Part shown: in pieces, positions 9,247 to 19,445 of the stretch
How positions within the stretch are numbered: the first letter of the stretch is position 1
How the letters are laid out: each line of letters starts with the position of its first letter
From: Rhodopirellula sp. P2
GTDB taxonomy: Bacteria > Planctomycetota > Planctomycetia > Pirellulales > Pirellulaceae
Assembly (NCBI RefSeq): GCF_028768465.1
Contig: NZ_CP118225.1
Span: 2,337,001 to 2,401,000 of the forward strand
Reading direction: 5' to 3'
DNA: 64,000 nucleotides
Program-made: the position numbers and the translations under genes
Notes under the pieces: generated by a model
The model's database searches: none
What the model was told of the DNA's origin: nothing
What the model saw: the letters and a program-made list of their open reading frames with translations, nothing else

Positions 9247-11285
9247 GGCGTTCCCCCGTTGGCTTTCGCGTCGGCCTTTTCGAGGGCGAGGACGCGGTTC
9301 ACAAATACGTCTTCCATGGTCAGCGGTTGTTCCAACACCGACAGCACCTCGATGTTGGATTTTCTCAAGGCGTCCCTGACTCGCTGTTCTGCGACCGATG
9401 GATCCGACGCGAGGAAGTGAATGCGTTTGCCGAACAAAGACACACCCGGAAACCCTTCTGATTCGAGGACTTCGAGGGCGGCCAGCGGATTGTCGGTGGT
9501 GACTTCGAGCAATTGGCCGGATTCGTTCCGCAAGCTGGCTTTGAGTTCGCTCGGCGAGGCGTCGGCAAAGACACGTCCGGCGTACATCATCGCGATGTGG
9601 TCGCAGTGTTCGGCTTCGCTCATGTAGTGCGTGGTGACGAGAATCGCCACGCCTTCGTTGCGTGAAAGATCAAAGATGATGTCCCACAAACGTCGTCTGC
9701 CGATCGGGTCGACCCCTGAGGTCGGTTCGTCGAGAAACAGGACTTGCGGGCGGTGAACCAACGCGCAGCCGATGGCCAAACGTTGCCGGACACCCATTGG
9801 CAGACTTCCCGAGAGCGAGTTTTCGCGGCCGGACAGTCCGGCCATGTCGATGATCCACTCGGTCCGCTCACGTGCGCTGCGTCGAGAGAGTCCGTAGATC
9901 CCTGCGTACAGGCGAATGTTTTCGACGACACTCAGGTCCTGGTACAACGAGAACGCCTGGGACATGTATCCAATCCGTTCTTTGATCTCCTGACCAGCGC
10001 GGCGCATCTCAGCACCTGCAACGCGGCCCGTTCCTGCCGTTGGCGGCAGCAGGCCTGTCAGCATCTTGATGACCGTTGTTTTGCCCGCGCCGTTGGCTCC
10101 CAACAGTCCAAAGATCTCACCCTGCTCGACACGAAAGTTAACGCGATCGACGGCCCTGAAAGAACCGAATTCTCGCACCAGTTCGTTGGCTTCGATGGCG
10201 AGTCCATCCGGGTGTCGGGCGTTGGTGTTGGAAATCGAAGGCGCTGTTTGCAGGTCATCGTTGTCAGTGAGTCCACGTCGCCGCAGCAAGGCAATGAACA
10301 CGTCTTCGAGATCAGGTTCTGCAACATGGATTTCATGCGGTGAGAACTTTTCGAGGCGAGACGTGACGGCCTGTTTCGCCTGTTCATCGTCCGCGTCGTC
10401 CACGAACACACGGAGCCACGGTCCAACCGCTTCGGATTGCGGGAAAGTCTGTTTGAGCAAGGCCAGCGATTCCGCTTGCGGTTCGGCCTTGGTCTGCACG
10501 ATTCGGCCTGGAACGAGCGCTGCGATCTCGTCCGGTTCACCGCGGGCAAGCACCTTCCCGTCAAACAACAAGGCGGCGTGATGGAACCGAGTTGCTTCAT
10601 CCATGTAGGCCGTCGAGACCAACGCCGTGATCTGTTCCTCTCGGAGGAGCTGAGCGAGAATACTCCAAAAATCACGGCGTGAGACCGGGTCGACTCCTGT
10701 CGTCGGTTCGTCCAGCACCACGAGTTGTGGATGATGGATCAGGCAACAGACCAGGCCCAGCTTTTGCTTCATTCCACCCGAGAGATTCTTCATCGCCCGA
10801 TCGCGAAATTTGTCCAGTCGGGTCATCTCGAGCAAGCGTTTCTTGCGTTGTTCCAGGATCTCTTTGGGGACGAGTCGGATCTGCCCAAAGAAGTCCACGT
10901 TTTCTTCGATGGTCAGGTCGGCGTAAAGGTTCAGCCCCAGGCCTTGCGGCATCAAGCCAATTCGATCTTTGATCGTTTCCGCGGATTGTTCTGAATCAAC
11001 CTGGGTGCCAAACACTTCGAGTGTTCCGCTGTCGTAGGTGAGAACACCCGCGATGGCCTTCATCAGACTGCTCTTGCCGGCACCATCGGGGCCAATCAGA
11101 CCGTAGATCTCTCCGCGACTGATTTCCAAGTCGATGCCATCGACAGCGGTTGTGCGACCATAGGTCTTGCGAAACTCAGCGACGCGAACGATCGGTTTCG
11201 AAGCAGCTGATGAGGTGGTGTCGGTGGAGTGGTTGAGGCCGACGTCTACCATTGGGGTTTGGCCCACGGTGTGTCCTCCTTCCAT
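9243..11285 (-). CDS. Double ABC ATPase (YbhF-like)
   Basis: 680 residues holding two nucleotide-binding domains. NBD1 (about 30-250) has Walker A GPDGAGKSS, signature LSGGMKQ and Walker B LVVLDEPTTGVDP. NBD2 (about 355-580) has Walker A GANGAGKTT and Walker B VLFLDEPTSGVDP, but its signature is altered to SLPMGVRQRL. A similar change is known in YbhF, so it supports the assignment. The start overlaps the end of the adaptor gene by 40 bp; an in-frame ATG at 11252 would shorten the overlap. It powers the two downstream permeases. Confidence 0.9.
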   Translation of the reverse strand: MEGGHTVGQTPMVDVGLNHSTDTTSSAASKPIVRVAEFRKTYGRTTAVDGIDLEISRGEIYGLIGPDGAGKSSLMKAIAGVLTYDSGTLEVFGTQVDSEQSAETIKDRIGLMPQGLGLNLYADLTIEENVDFFGQIRLVPKEILEQRKKRLLEMTRLDKFRDRAMKNLSGGMKQKLGLVCCLIHHPQLVVLDEPTTGVDPVSRRDFWSILAQLLREEQITALVSTAYMDEATRFHHAALLFDGKVLARGEPDEIAALVPGRIVQTKAEPQAESLALLKQTFPQSEAVGPWLRVFVDDADDEQAKQAVTSRLEKFSPHEIHVAEPDLEDVFIALLRRRGLTDNDDLQTAPSISNTNARHPDGLAIEANELVREFGSFRAVDRVNFRVEQGEIFGLLGANGAGKTTVIKMLTGLLPPTAGTGRVAGAEMRRAGQEIKERIGYMSQAFSLYQDLSVVENIRLYAGIYGLSRRSARERTEWIIDMAGLSGRENSLSGSLPMGVRQRLAIGCALVHRPQVLFLDEPTSGVDPIGRRRLWDIIFDLSRNEGVAILVTTHYMSEAEHCDHIAMMYAGRVFADASPSELKASLRNESGQLLEVTTDNPLAALEVLESEGFPGVSLFGKRIHFLASDPSVAEQRVRDALRKSNIEVLSVLEQPLTMEDVFVNRVLALEKADAKANGGTP

Positions 11286-12355
11286 CGCACCACGGCATCG
11301 GCCGGCAAGCCAGGCGTCAGGCGATGAGCGGGGTTCTCATCCAAGTACAACTTGACGGCGTAGACCAGCTTCACGCGTTCATCGGGAGTTTGGACTTCCT
11401 TCGGTGTGAATTCAGCCCGACTGGAGACGTAGCGGACGGTGGCTGGAAACGGTGTTTCCGGATAGGCGTCGGTGTGGATCCGTGCGGGCAATTCCAATCG
11501 CACCCGTCCGATTTCGACTTCGGGCACGTAGACCTTCAGGTACAAACGGTCGAGATTCACGAGGTCGAACAACGGTGAACCTGCGGCGACGATCTCGCCA
11601 ATGTCAACGACACGCGTCGTGATGACTCCGTCCGCAGGTGCGGTGATGGTCAAGTCATCGAGGACACTTTGGGCTTCGTCTCGAACCGCTTCTGCGCCAG
11701 CCACTTGGGCGGCGAGTGCTTCGAGTTCTTGCCGTTTGGCGTGAACACGACGGTCACCCAGATTCGCTTCGGCCAGTTGCTTTTCGGCTTGCGTCAATGC
11801 GGTCTCGGCCACACGCACATCGTTCTTGGCGACCGTCCAGGCGAGCTCCGCTTCTTCGCCCTTGCGTTGGTCGACGGTTCCACGGGACGCAAGTTCGGAG
11901 AAACGCTTGGCGTCGCGTGCCGATTGCTGTTCGGCCGCCTTGGCTTTCGCGACGACGGCCTTGGCATGCTCCAGCGATGCCTCCGCCGTTTCGATCATCA
12001 GTGGCACTTCGCTCTCGAGCAACTCGAGTCCGGATTGGGCCGCTCGGTACTGAGCCTGTGCGGCTTGGACGCCCTGCTCGGCTTGTCGCAGTTTTGCCTG
12101 AACCTGTTGGCTGTCCAATCGAGCCAAGACCTGGCCCGCTTTGACGCTATCGCCTTCGCGAGCTAGTAGTTCGTGGATTTTGCCAGCGAACTTGCTGGCG
12201 ACGGTGACGTGGTCGCCTTCAATTCGGCCGTTTGCTTGGACCAGTCCATCGGGGAGCGGTTCCACTCGTCCCCAGCGATCCCAAGCGAAGTAGCCTCCCA
12301 CCACGCATGCTGCGAGCAACAAGAGCATCGACAATCGTTTGAATGACTTCGCCAT
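11246..12355 (-). CDS. HlyD/YbhG-type periplasmic adaptor
   Basis: 369 residues. A single N-terminal anchor lies at about residues 8-25. A biotinyl-lipoyl-like half motif follows (VASKFAGKIHELLAREGDSV), then a long Ala/Gln/Glu-rich coiled coil (about 85-215). The second lipoyl half (ITAPADGVITTRVVDIGEIV) and a beta-barrel domain complete the membrane-fusion-protein layout. It should bridge the inner-membrane ABC pump and the outer-membrane factor encoded just upstream. Confidence 0.9.
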   Translation of the reverse strand: MAKSFKRLSMLLLLAACVVGGYFAWDRWGRVEPLPDGLVQANGRIEGDHVTVASKFAGKIHELLAREGDSVKAGQVLARLDSQQVQAKLRQAEQGVQAAQAQYRAAQSGLELLESEVPLMIETAEASLEHAKAVVAKAKAAEQQSARDAKRFSELASRGTVDQRKGEEAELAWTVAKNDVRVAETALTQAEKQLAEANLGDRRVHAKRQELEALAAQVAGAEAVRDEAQSVLDDLTITAPADGVITTRVVDIGEIVAAGSPLFDLVNLDRLYLKVYVPEVEIGRVRLELPARIHTDAYPETPFPATVRYVSSRAEFTPKEVQTPDERVKLVYAVKLYLDENPAHRLTPGLPADAVVRWKEDTPWAKPQW

Positions 12356-12634
12356 CGCGACGGATCCTGATTATGAAAAAGATCGCCGTCACTCCAAACG
12401 AAATTGCAAACTCGCTTCGCTCTACCTTTGTTCGCGGACGACAAACAGCAGACGCGTTCAAGCACAGGGTGTGCCATTGTCATCAAGGGTGCCGAAAGGC
12501 ACGGTCGCACGATTGACGGACCTGATCGCCGCCGCGACCAGATTGCTGGTGTGACGAGGTCGCACTGCCCGGCGGGGGGCGGCGAGCGTATCTGCACAAA
12601 ATTGCGGAGGGCGGTTGCGCAGAGCGGATGGCTT

Positions 12635-14206
12635 TTAGAGATTGCCGGTGGCTCGGTCGAGCATGACGCGAGCGAGGGCGGCGTCATACTTCGCCGAGAA
12701 ATAGCTGTTGCGACTTTGCGCCAACAACGTTTGAGCGTCCAAGGCTTCGGTGTTGGTGCCGACTCCTTGGCGGTAGCGGTCCAGGGCAGACTGAAGGTTT
12801 TCTTCCGCCTGTGCAACGGATGTTTCGGCGACATGGATCCGGTCGTTGGCGTTTTGGAGATTGAGCCAGGACTGCTTGACTTGCAACGCGATGCGGCTTT
12901 CCAAGTCTTGTTTGAGCCGAGCCAACGCGGATGCCTGCTGTCGGAGTGCGGCGGCTTTGTTGCGAGCGACTCCACCATCAAAGATGGTCCATTCAGCCAG
13001 CAAAGAAGCGGACCAAAATCCTTCGTGCGTGAGGTTGTCGTTTTCAAGAAAACTGAATCCGCTCGCGGCACCCACCTGAGGTCCCAGGGCCGCCAGTTCA
13101 CGCTTTGCTTGGTGACGCAGTGCGTTTGATTTATGGGCCACCGCCTGCAATTCAGAACGTTGTGCCAGAGCAATCGCAATCAATTCATTGGGGCCGGCAT
13201 CGGCCGGCAGTCCAGCGGTCTCGAATTCCGAACTCAGGGGTTGTGAATTCGCGATCTCGGCGAGCGTCACCGGTGCGTCCAGCGGTCGTCCGACATAGCG
13301 GTTGTAGGCTGCACTTGCGAGATCGAGCCCATTGGTCGCTTGCAGGTGCTTGTCGCGAGCTTCGGAAAGGGTGGTTTTGACGGCCAGGACATCGCCGTTG
13401 GCGACCACACCTTCATCGAACAGATCTTGAACATCCACCAAGTGCTTTTCCAGCGTGACCACGCTGATCCGAGCGACTTCGACGAGTTTCGCGGCCTTCA
13501 AGACATTCACAAACGCTTCGGCCACCTCCATTTTCAAGTCGTGCCGTTCGGAGCGTTGGTCAAAACGCGACGCGTGCACATTGGCGCAGGTGGCGTCAAT
13601 CGTGCTGCTAATCCGCCCACTTGTGTAAATCGGAACGGACGCGAATGTGGCGGATGAAAAGAAATCCTTTTCGCCGATCGGCAGGGAACCGAAACCAAGG
13701 CCGGCCAGTCCGGGAATGTCGACCCCAATCCCTGGCTCTCGATCAAGTGCGGTGTAGGAGTTGAACGTTCTCAGGGAAGGGTTTCTGGCCGACTTCGCTG
13801 CTTCGTGAGCGTAAACGGCGGCGCCGGTCACATTGGCTTTGGATTGCAGTTTTTGATCCACTGCGACTGCCATTGCCCAGGCTTCTGGCAGCGATTCGCC
13901 ACCGGAAGAATTCAGTTCGATGGTGTCCAACACGACGGGGGGCGGTGTCGGTTCCTCCGCCATTTCTACGTCGTTCAGCTCGAGATTTGCCTCGACGTCC
14001 GTGAAGCTCGCCAGGCTGACGGGCGGCGATAACTTCGGTGGGACGCTCGCATCGCTTGGTGAATGCTCTGCCACAAGCGACTTGCTGACGGGGGTGGTGT
14101 CAGCCAATCGGTGTGTCCCCGACCCCGCGCAACCGACGGCGTTGACCAACAAAACTGCCATGGCGGTTTGGAATCGTGAATGCATTTTGAAGGCCTTGGA
14201 CGACAC
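12635..14206 (-). CDS. TolC-family outer-membrane factor of the exporter
   Basis: 523 residues, first gene of the minus-strand exporter cluster and 279 bp upstream of the adaptor. A signal segment ends at AVGCAG, a lipobox-like site; a second ATG seven codons in is also possible. The mature part shows two long helical repeats with typical heptads and the closing pattern YRQGVGTNTEALDAQTLLAQ found in outer-membrane efflux proteins. With the adaptor, ATPase and two permeases it makes a full tripartite exporter in one locus; in E. coli, ybhGFSR relies on TolC encoded elsewhere. Confidence 0.85.
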   Translation of the reverse strand: MSSKAFKMHSRFQTAMAVLLVNAVGCAGSGTHRLADTTPVSKSLVAEHSPSDASVPPKLSPPVSLASFTDVEANLELNDVEMAEEPTPPPVVLDTIELNSSGGESLPEAWAMAVAVDQKLQSKANVTGAAVYAHEAAKSARNPSLRTFNSYTALDREPGIGVDIPGLAGLGFGSLPIGEKDFFSSATFASVPIYTSGRISSTIDATCANVHASRFDQRSERHDLKMEVAEAFVNVLKAAKLVEVARISVVTLEKHLVDVQDLFDEGVVANGDVLAVKTTLSEARDKHLQATNGLDLASAAYNRYVGRPLDAPVTLAEIANSQPLSSEFETAGLPADAGPNELIAIALAQRSELQAVAHKSNALRHQAKRELAALGPQVGAASGFSFLENDNLTHEGFWSASLLAEWTIFDGGVARNKAAALRQQASALARLKQDLESRIALQVKQSWLNLQNANDRIHVAETSVAQAEENLQSALDRYRQGVGTNTEALDAQTLLAQSRNSYFSAKYDAALARVMLDRATGNL

Positions 14207-14554
14207 AAATCGGGTGTGGAAGTCGCTCGGCTGCCCACGGCAGGACCGGATCTCGACGACTGTTCACGACATTCCCACTCTTCGTCACACCCGCTAGGAA
14301 GGTCTTAACTGGACGGTCGAGCAAGGAGGAACCGGTAGGACCGTTACAAAGCGAATCAACGCAATCGTTTCAGTCCGCAAGGTCAACGATGTGGGGGCAT
14401 CTGCTCCCAAGCAGGGGCGTTTTGACCGCACGCAGTCCCAAGCGGCACGTCGCTTGCCTTCTTTGTCATCGCTTGCCGGTCGTCATTGATGAGCCGCTTG
14501 CCAGTCGCGGGGCGATGGGACGTCCCCAAGAGCCAACCACACAAGGAGAACAAA
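14207..14554. other. Divergent intergenic region
   Basis: This 348-bp gap lies between the divergent exporter cluster and the STAS-like gene. It must hold both promoters. No gene, hairpin array or clear operator is seen. A TetR-type regulator, common beside such exporters, is not present. Confidence 0.4.
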
Positions 14555-14938
14555 ATGGCTGTTCAAATCATTCAAGATCCAGCAACCAACATGATCGAGA
14601 TCCAGGCTTCTGGATTGTTGACCACGGAAGACTACGAGACCTTCCTGCCTCGCGTTGAAAAAGCGATTGAAGAACATGGCAAGCTCAACTTGATGTTTGT
14701 CATGGAGCATGTCGACGGTTGGGAAGTGGGCGCCTTTTGGGAAGATCTCAAATTTGGCTTCAAGCACCACGGCGAACTGAATCGGATCGCGATCGTCGGT
14801 GACAAGAAATGGGAAATCGCCATGGCGAAGATCGGCCAGTACTTCACCAGTGCAGAGGTCAAATTCTTCTCTGTCAGCGATCAACATCATGCGATCGATT
14901 GGTTCCGCGTCGGTGGGACATCGCCCGCAAAAGCGTGA
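14555..14938 (+). CDS. Small SpoIIAA/STAS-like protein (DUF3478 type)
   Basis: 127 residues from the ATG at 14555, preceded by a good ribosome site (AAGGAG at about 14543). The fold pattern is beta-alpha: a beta-rich start (IIQDPATNMIEIQASGLL), helix (YETFLPRVEKAIEEH), hydrophobic strand (LNLMFVMEHV), then WEDLKFGFKHH and a strand RIAIVGDKKW. This matches the SpoIIAA-like small family seen in many bacteria, for which no biochemical role is established. No regulator is adjacent. The protein is cytoplasmic, with no signal or membrane segment. Confidence 0.75.
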   Translation: MAVQIIQDPATNMIEIQASGLLTTEDYETFLPRVEKAIEEHGKLNLMFVMEHVDGWEVGAFWEDLKFGFKHHGELNRIAIVGDKKWEIAMAKIGQYFTSAEVKFFSVSDQHHAIDWFRVGGTSPAKA

Positions 14939-15327
14939 GCCAAACCCGTTGTTCGAGAGGATGATGGTGCGTTCCATGGACCACCCTCAATCCTGGAGAT
15001 CGTGCAGCTTTTTGGTGCTGCATTTTGGCAGGTTTTCACGCGGCGCACCTCTCCTGAAACGCAGTTTGGGGAGAGGTCGAGCGACGCCGTTCAGGCGTAC
15101 GCGAGGGTGAGGGCCGAGCATGGGAAGCGGCGCGTATGACCCTCCCCCGGAAATCTCGCTGAACGCTCGCTTTCCGACCCCTCCCGCTGCACGGGCGGGG
15201 TTCTGAAGGCATTGCCAACACAGCACTTCAAAACCGCACGATCTCCGCGGGCCGAGGTGGGACGCGGCGAGTTCGCTTGATCCTGCGAGGCTCGCCAGCG
15301 GTGAGGGAGGGTGCAGGATGGGTTGGG
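14939..15327. repeat. Non-coding region with a dispersed repeat
   Basis: This 389-bp gap between convergent genes has no credible gene. It contains GGGGAGAGGTCGAGCGACGC and a matching GAGGGTGAGGG string. A 33-bp segment at 15214-15246 (core CAACACAGCACTT, then AACCGCA) recurs at 35232-35265. It reads as a mobile or dispersed intergenic repeat rather than coding DNA. Confidence 0.55.
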
Positions 15328-16389
15328 TCAGAACCGGATCAACGGCTTGAGCATGCCGTCTTCTTTCGTTTCCATCATGTGCAGTGCTTTTCCGACGTCG
15401 TCAAAGTCAAACGAATGTGTCGTCAGAGGCGAGGGATCGACGCGGCCGGTTTCCAGCAGGCGAAGCAACCGCGACATCCGCACGTTTCCACCAGGACACA
15501 ATCCTGTCCGGATGACTTTGTCGCTCATGCCGACGCCCCATTCCAGGCGTGGGATGTTGACGCTGTCGCCGTGCCCAAAGTAGCCCGCGACTGAAATCGT
15601 TGCCCCTGGCCGGGTTGCCTTGATGCACGCTTCAAAGGTGGGCTGGGCCCCGAGGCACTCGATCGCTGAGTCGACTCCGACGCCACCGGTCAACTGGCGG
15701 ATTTCTTCCACCGGATCCACTTCATTGAAGTTCAGGGCGACGTCGGCACCGAAGTGCCGAGAGAGCTCGAGACGGTTCTCCATGCCGTCGATTCCGATGA
15801 CCAGGCCTGCGCCCAGCAGTCGAGCACCGACGGTTGCCATCAGACCCACGGGGCCTTGCGCAAAGATCGCCACGGTGCCACCCAAGGGGATGTTGGCATG
15901 TTCGGCGCCCATGAACCCCGTCGACATCATGTCGCAAGCGTAGACGGCGGTGTCATCGGAAATCGAATCGGGAATCGGAGTCAAATTCGCTTTGGCGTCG
16001 TTGACATGAAAGTACTCGGCAAAGCTACCGTCTTTGATGTTCGCGTACTTCCAACCACCCAGCATTTCGCCGCACTGCGAAGGGTAGCCACGCTGACAGT
16101 TTTCACATTGAAAGCAGGGCGTGATTGCATTGACAGCCACGCGGTCACCTTCGCGAAAGCCGCGAACTTCGCTGCCCAATTTGGCGACGATGCCGACCGC
16201 CTCATGGCCGAGTGTCAGACCGCTGCGGTCACCGATTGCCCCTTTGACGGTATGCACGTCGGAGGTGCACACCAGAGCTCGGGTTGTTTTGACGATCGCA
16301 TCATTGGGGCCTGGGGTTGGAATCGGTTTGTCGGCAAACTCGACGCGATCAATGCCTTGCATCACGAACGCTTTCATCAGGCTGGACAT
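15328..16389 (-). CDS. Zinc-dependent secondary alcohol dehydrogenase
   Basis: 353 residues from the ATG at 16389; an in-frame extension upstream to 16539 is rejected as it adds unlike, Pro/His-rich sequence. GHEAVGIVAKLGSEV carries the catalytic-zinc Glu, and CFQCENCQRGYPSQC is the structural zinc loop with four Cys. A Rossmann NAD(P) site lies near GLMATVGARLLGAGLVIGID. Over its length it strongly resembles the isopropanol (secondary alcohol) dehydrogenase branch, including GWKYANIKDGSFAEYFHVND and GLCPGGNVR. The enzyme is cytoplasmic. The natural substrate is not evident from the neighbours. Confidence 0.88.
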   Translation of the reverse strand: MSSLMKAFVMQGIDRVEFADKPIPTPGPNDAIVKTTRALVCTSDVHTVKGAIGDRSGLTLGHEAVGIVAKLGSEVRGFREGDRVAVNAITPCFQCENCQRGYPSQCGEMLGGWKYANIKDGSFAEYFHVNDAKANLTPIPDSISDDTAVYACDMMSTGFMGAEHANIPLGGTVAIFAQGPVGLMATVGARLLGAGLVIGIDGMENRLELSRHFGADVALNFNEVDPVEEIRQLTGGVGVDSAIECLGAQPTFEACIKATRPGATISVAGYFGHGDSVNIPRLEWGVGMSDKVIRTGLCPGGNVRMSRLLRLLETGRVDPSPLTTHSFDFDDVGKALHMMETKEDGMLKPLIRF

Positions 16390-16900
16390 CGGGGGGACTC
16401 CGTTGGCGGGTTGAAGTGAACTCGGATCGCTGCTCGAGGCAGCGTGTTTGGACAGACGGTCAACTGCGTGATTGCGATCCCTGTGCCAGAGTGCCGGCGA
16501 TCGCAGTGGGTGGGTGGTGGGTGGTTTGGCTCGGGGCATTCCATCGGAAGACGTCCGCTGTGATGCGTTGGCGCCGGGTGGGATGGGACTTGCCTTTCAA
16601 AGCCGTGCCTCGTTTCGGTAGCGAGGTTTTCCCGACGCTGCCTGTTTGCTCCATTGGGCTGTTTGTTTGCTCCATTGGAATGACCAAGAGTGTGCGAACA
16701 CGTCCAGGTTGTGCGAATGCGATCGCACTGGTTGATCCTGTTTGGGGAAAAGGATCTTGTCTCTCTGCTGTTCGGTGGCTGGTCTGACCCGCGGCATTGG
16801 AGTTGCGTTGAGGTCTTCTGACGCTCCTTCGGAAAGTGAGCGAAGTGGGTGGGCTGGATCGCCCGGGGAAACAACGACCACAAACTCAACGAGAAGATGG
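16390..16900. other. Divergent intergenic region, no gene seen
   Basis: This 511-bp gap lies between the alcohol dehydrogenase and glycogen phosphorylase genes and should carry both promoters. The only structure noted is a 15-bp direct repeat, TGTTTGCTCCATTGG, at 16643-16657 and 16664-16678 (period 21). Confidence 0.4.
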
Positions 16901-19426
16901 ATGAACTTGCCTTCTTTGCATGACCAGTTACCCACGGACATCGATGGATTCGACCTGTTGGCAGAGCTTTCGCTCGACCTGCGTTCGACTTGGAACCATG
17001 CCACCGATGAGATCTGGCGGACCCTTGATGCAGAGCTTTGGGAAGCCACTCAGAACCCCTGGGTGGTGCTGCAGGCGGCTTCTCGCGAACGGATTGAGCA
17101 GCAGCTTTCGGACCCCGATTTTCGCGAACGAGTCAACCAGTTGGTGAGAGTCCGACGGGACGCGGCGGAAGCCCCTGGTTGGTTTCAGCAATCCCATGCG
17201 GAGTCGGTGTTGAAGAGCGTGGCTTACTTCAGCATGGAATACATGCTCAGCGAGGCGTTGCCGATCTACTCAGGTGGTTTGGGAAATGTTGCGGGTGACC
17301 AGCTCAAAGCGGCCAGTGATTTAGGCGTTCCCGTGACCGGCATTGGACTGCTGTACCAGCAAGGGTACTTTCGTCAAACCATTGACTCCGATGGTGTCCA
17401 GGGAGAGTTGTATCCCTACAACGATCCCGGGCAGCTTCCTGTAACGCCGTTGCGAACCGAGGATGGGGAATGGTTGCGGCTGAAGATCAGTTTGCCTGGT
17501 CACTCGGTTTGGTTGCGTGCCTGGCAAGCCAACGTCGGGCGAGTCAAGCTGTACTTGCTCGATAGCAATGACCCCGCCAATTTGCCGGTGTACCGCAGCA
17601 TCACCAGCGAGCTGTATGGTGGTGGGCCGGAGTTGCGGTTGATGCAAGAGTTGGTGTTGGGCATCGGCGGTTGGCGACTGTTGAAAGCGGTGGGGGTCAG
17701 GCCGGATGTTTGTCACCTCAACGAAGGTCATGCCGCGTTCGCCGTTTTGGAACGGGCTCGCGATTTCATGGACGAATCGGGGCAGGCGTTTGATGCGTCC
17801 CTGGCGATCACTCGAGCCGGGAATCTGTTCACGACACACACAGCCGTGGCGGCGGGATTTGATCGTTTTGATCTTCGTTTGATCGAGCAGTACCTCGGTC
17901 GCTACGCTCGTGAGCGATTGGGCATTGGTGTCCGCGAGTTGCTCACATTGGGCCGCCTCGATGGCAACGACGATTCAGAGCCTTTCAACATGGCGTACTT
18001 GGCGGTGCGCGGCAGCGGTGCCGTGAACGGGGTCAGCCGCTTGCATGGTGAAGTCAGTCGTCAGTTGTTTGAGCCGTTGTTCCCGCATTGGCCCGAAGAG
18101 GAAGTCCCAATCACGCACGTGACCAATGGGGTGCACGTGCCGACTTGGGATTCGGCGCCCGCGGATGCCCTGTGGACGAAGGCTTGTGGCCAGTGTCGAT
18201 GGCGGGGCACAACGGACACGCTCGAACAAGACATTCGCGAGGTGACCGATGAGCAACTGTGGGCATTTCGGCTGGCATCGACTCACGAATTGGTTGACTA
18301 CGCCAGGTCCCGGTTGTCGCGGCAACTGGCCGGATCGGGGGCGTCCGAAGAGGACGTCGAAGCGGCTCGTCACCTGTTTGACCCCGCCGCGTTGACGCTT
18401 GGTTTTGCTCGTCGGTTTGCAACCTACAAACGCCCGAACTTGTTGCTGCATGACCCCGATCGTCTGTTGAGATTGTTGTCCAATTCGGAACGCCCCGTGC
18501 AGTTGATCCTTGCGGGCAAAGCTCACCCAGCCGATCAGGCGGGACAGGATTTGCTTCGTCAGTGGATTCAGTTCATCCGTCGCGCCGACGTTCGTCCGCA
18601 CGTGATCTTCATCAGCGACTATGACATGTTGCTGACCCAGCATTTGGTGCGAGGGGTCGATGTGTGGCTGAACACGCCGCGTCGGCCTTGGGAAGCGAGC
18701 GGCACCAGCGGAATGAAAGTTTTGGTGAACGGGGGCCTGAATCTGTCTGAACTGGATGGTTGGTGGGCCGAAGCATATTCACCTGATGTTGGTTGGGCGA
18801 TCGGAGATGGGAAAGAGCATGGCGACGATCCGCAGTGGGATGCGATCGAGGCCAACCAGCTTTATGAGGTGCTCGAAAACGAGGTTGTGCCGGAGTACTA
18901 CGACCGCAACGAACTGGGGATCCCAGCGCGTTGGCTGGCCAGGATGCGGGAAAGCATGGCACGTCTGACACCTCGGTTTTCAGCGGTACGAACGGTTTGC
19001 GAGTACACCGAGAAGATTTACATTCCGGCCGCGAATCGAATTCAATCGCGAACCAAGCTGGGCGGTGCGGCAGGCACCAATCTGGTGAATTGGAAGCATG
19101 CGTTGACAGAGCGATGGTCTTCGATTCGGTTCGTGAATGTCGCGGTCACATCGAGCGAGAGCGAGCATCATTTTGTGGTGCAGGTGGATCCCGGCGGTTT
19201 GGAAGCTGGGTGCCTGCGAGTGGAGCTTTTTGCCGATGCGATGCAAGACGGCGAGCCAGAACGATTGGCAATGAACCGTCAGGTCGACGACCAAGCGAGT
19301 CATCTTGTTTACGAGTTGTCGGTGCCGAGCACCCGACCCGCAAACGACTACACCGCCCGGATCCTGCCCCATCACGAAGGTGTCGCTGTGCCGCTGGAGC
19401 TGCCGCTGATTCTCTGGCAGCGATAG
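16901..19426 (+). CDS. glgP: Glycogen/alpha-glucan phosphorylase
   Basis: 841 residues from the ATG at 16901, which directly precedes MNLPSLHDQL; the upstream in-frame extension looks non-coding. Family motifs are YSGGLGNVAGDQLKAASDLG near residue 125, HLNEGHAAF, and the PLP site RRPWEASGTSGMKVLVNGG with Lys606. The length and the N-terminal domain with WNHATDEIW match the bacterial/archaeal alpha-glucan phosphorylase branch (GT35) rather than the E. coli MalP/GlgP branch. It releases glucose-1-phosphate from storage glucan. No other glycogen gene is adjacent. Confidence 0.92.
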   Translation: MNLPSLHDQLPTDIDGFDLLAELSLDLRSTWNHATDEIWRTLDAELWEATQNPWVVLQAASRERIEQQLSDPDFRERVNQLVRVRRDAAEAPGWFQQSHAESVLKSVAYFSMEYMLSEALPIYSGGLGNVAGDQLKAASDLGVPVTGIGLLYQQGYFRQTIDSDGVQGELYPYNDPGQLPVTPLRTEDGEWLRLKISLPGHSVWLRAWQANVGRVKLYLLDSNDPANLPVYRSITSELYGGGPELRLMQELVLGIGGWRLLKAVGVRPDVCHLNEGHAAFAVLERARDFMDESGQAFDASLAITRAGNLFTTHTAVAAGFDRFDLRLIEQYLGRYARERLGIGVRELLTLGRLDGNDDSEPFNMAYLAVRGSGAVNGVSRLHGEVSRQLFEPLFPHWPEEEVPITHVTNGVHVPTWDSAPADALWTKACGQCRWRGTTDTLEQDIREVTDEQLWAFRLASTHELVDYARSRLSRQLAGSGASEEDVEAARHLFDPAALTLGFARRFATYKRPNLLLHDPDRLLRLLSNSERPVQLILAGKAHPADQAGQDLLRQWIQFIRRADVRPHVIFISDYDMLLTQHLVRGVDVWLNTPRRPWEASGTSGMKVLVNGGLNLSELDGWWAEAYSPDVGWAIGDGKEHGDDPQWDAIEANQLYEVLENEVVPEYYDRNELGIPARWLARMRESMARLTPRFSAVRTVCEYTEKIYIPAANRIQSRTKLGGAAGTNLVNWKHALTERWSSIRFVNVAVTSSESEHHFVVQVDPGGLEAGCLRVELFADAMQDGEPERLAMNRQVDDQASHLVYELSVPSTRPANDYTARILPHHEGVAVPLELPLILWQR

Positions 19427-19445
19427 GGGGTCACTCGATTGTGCG

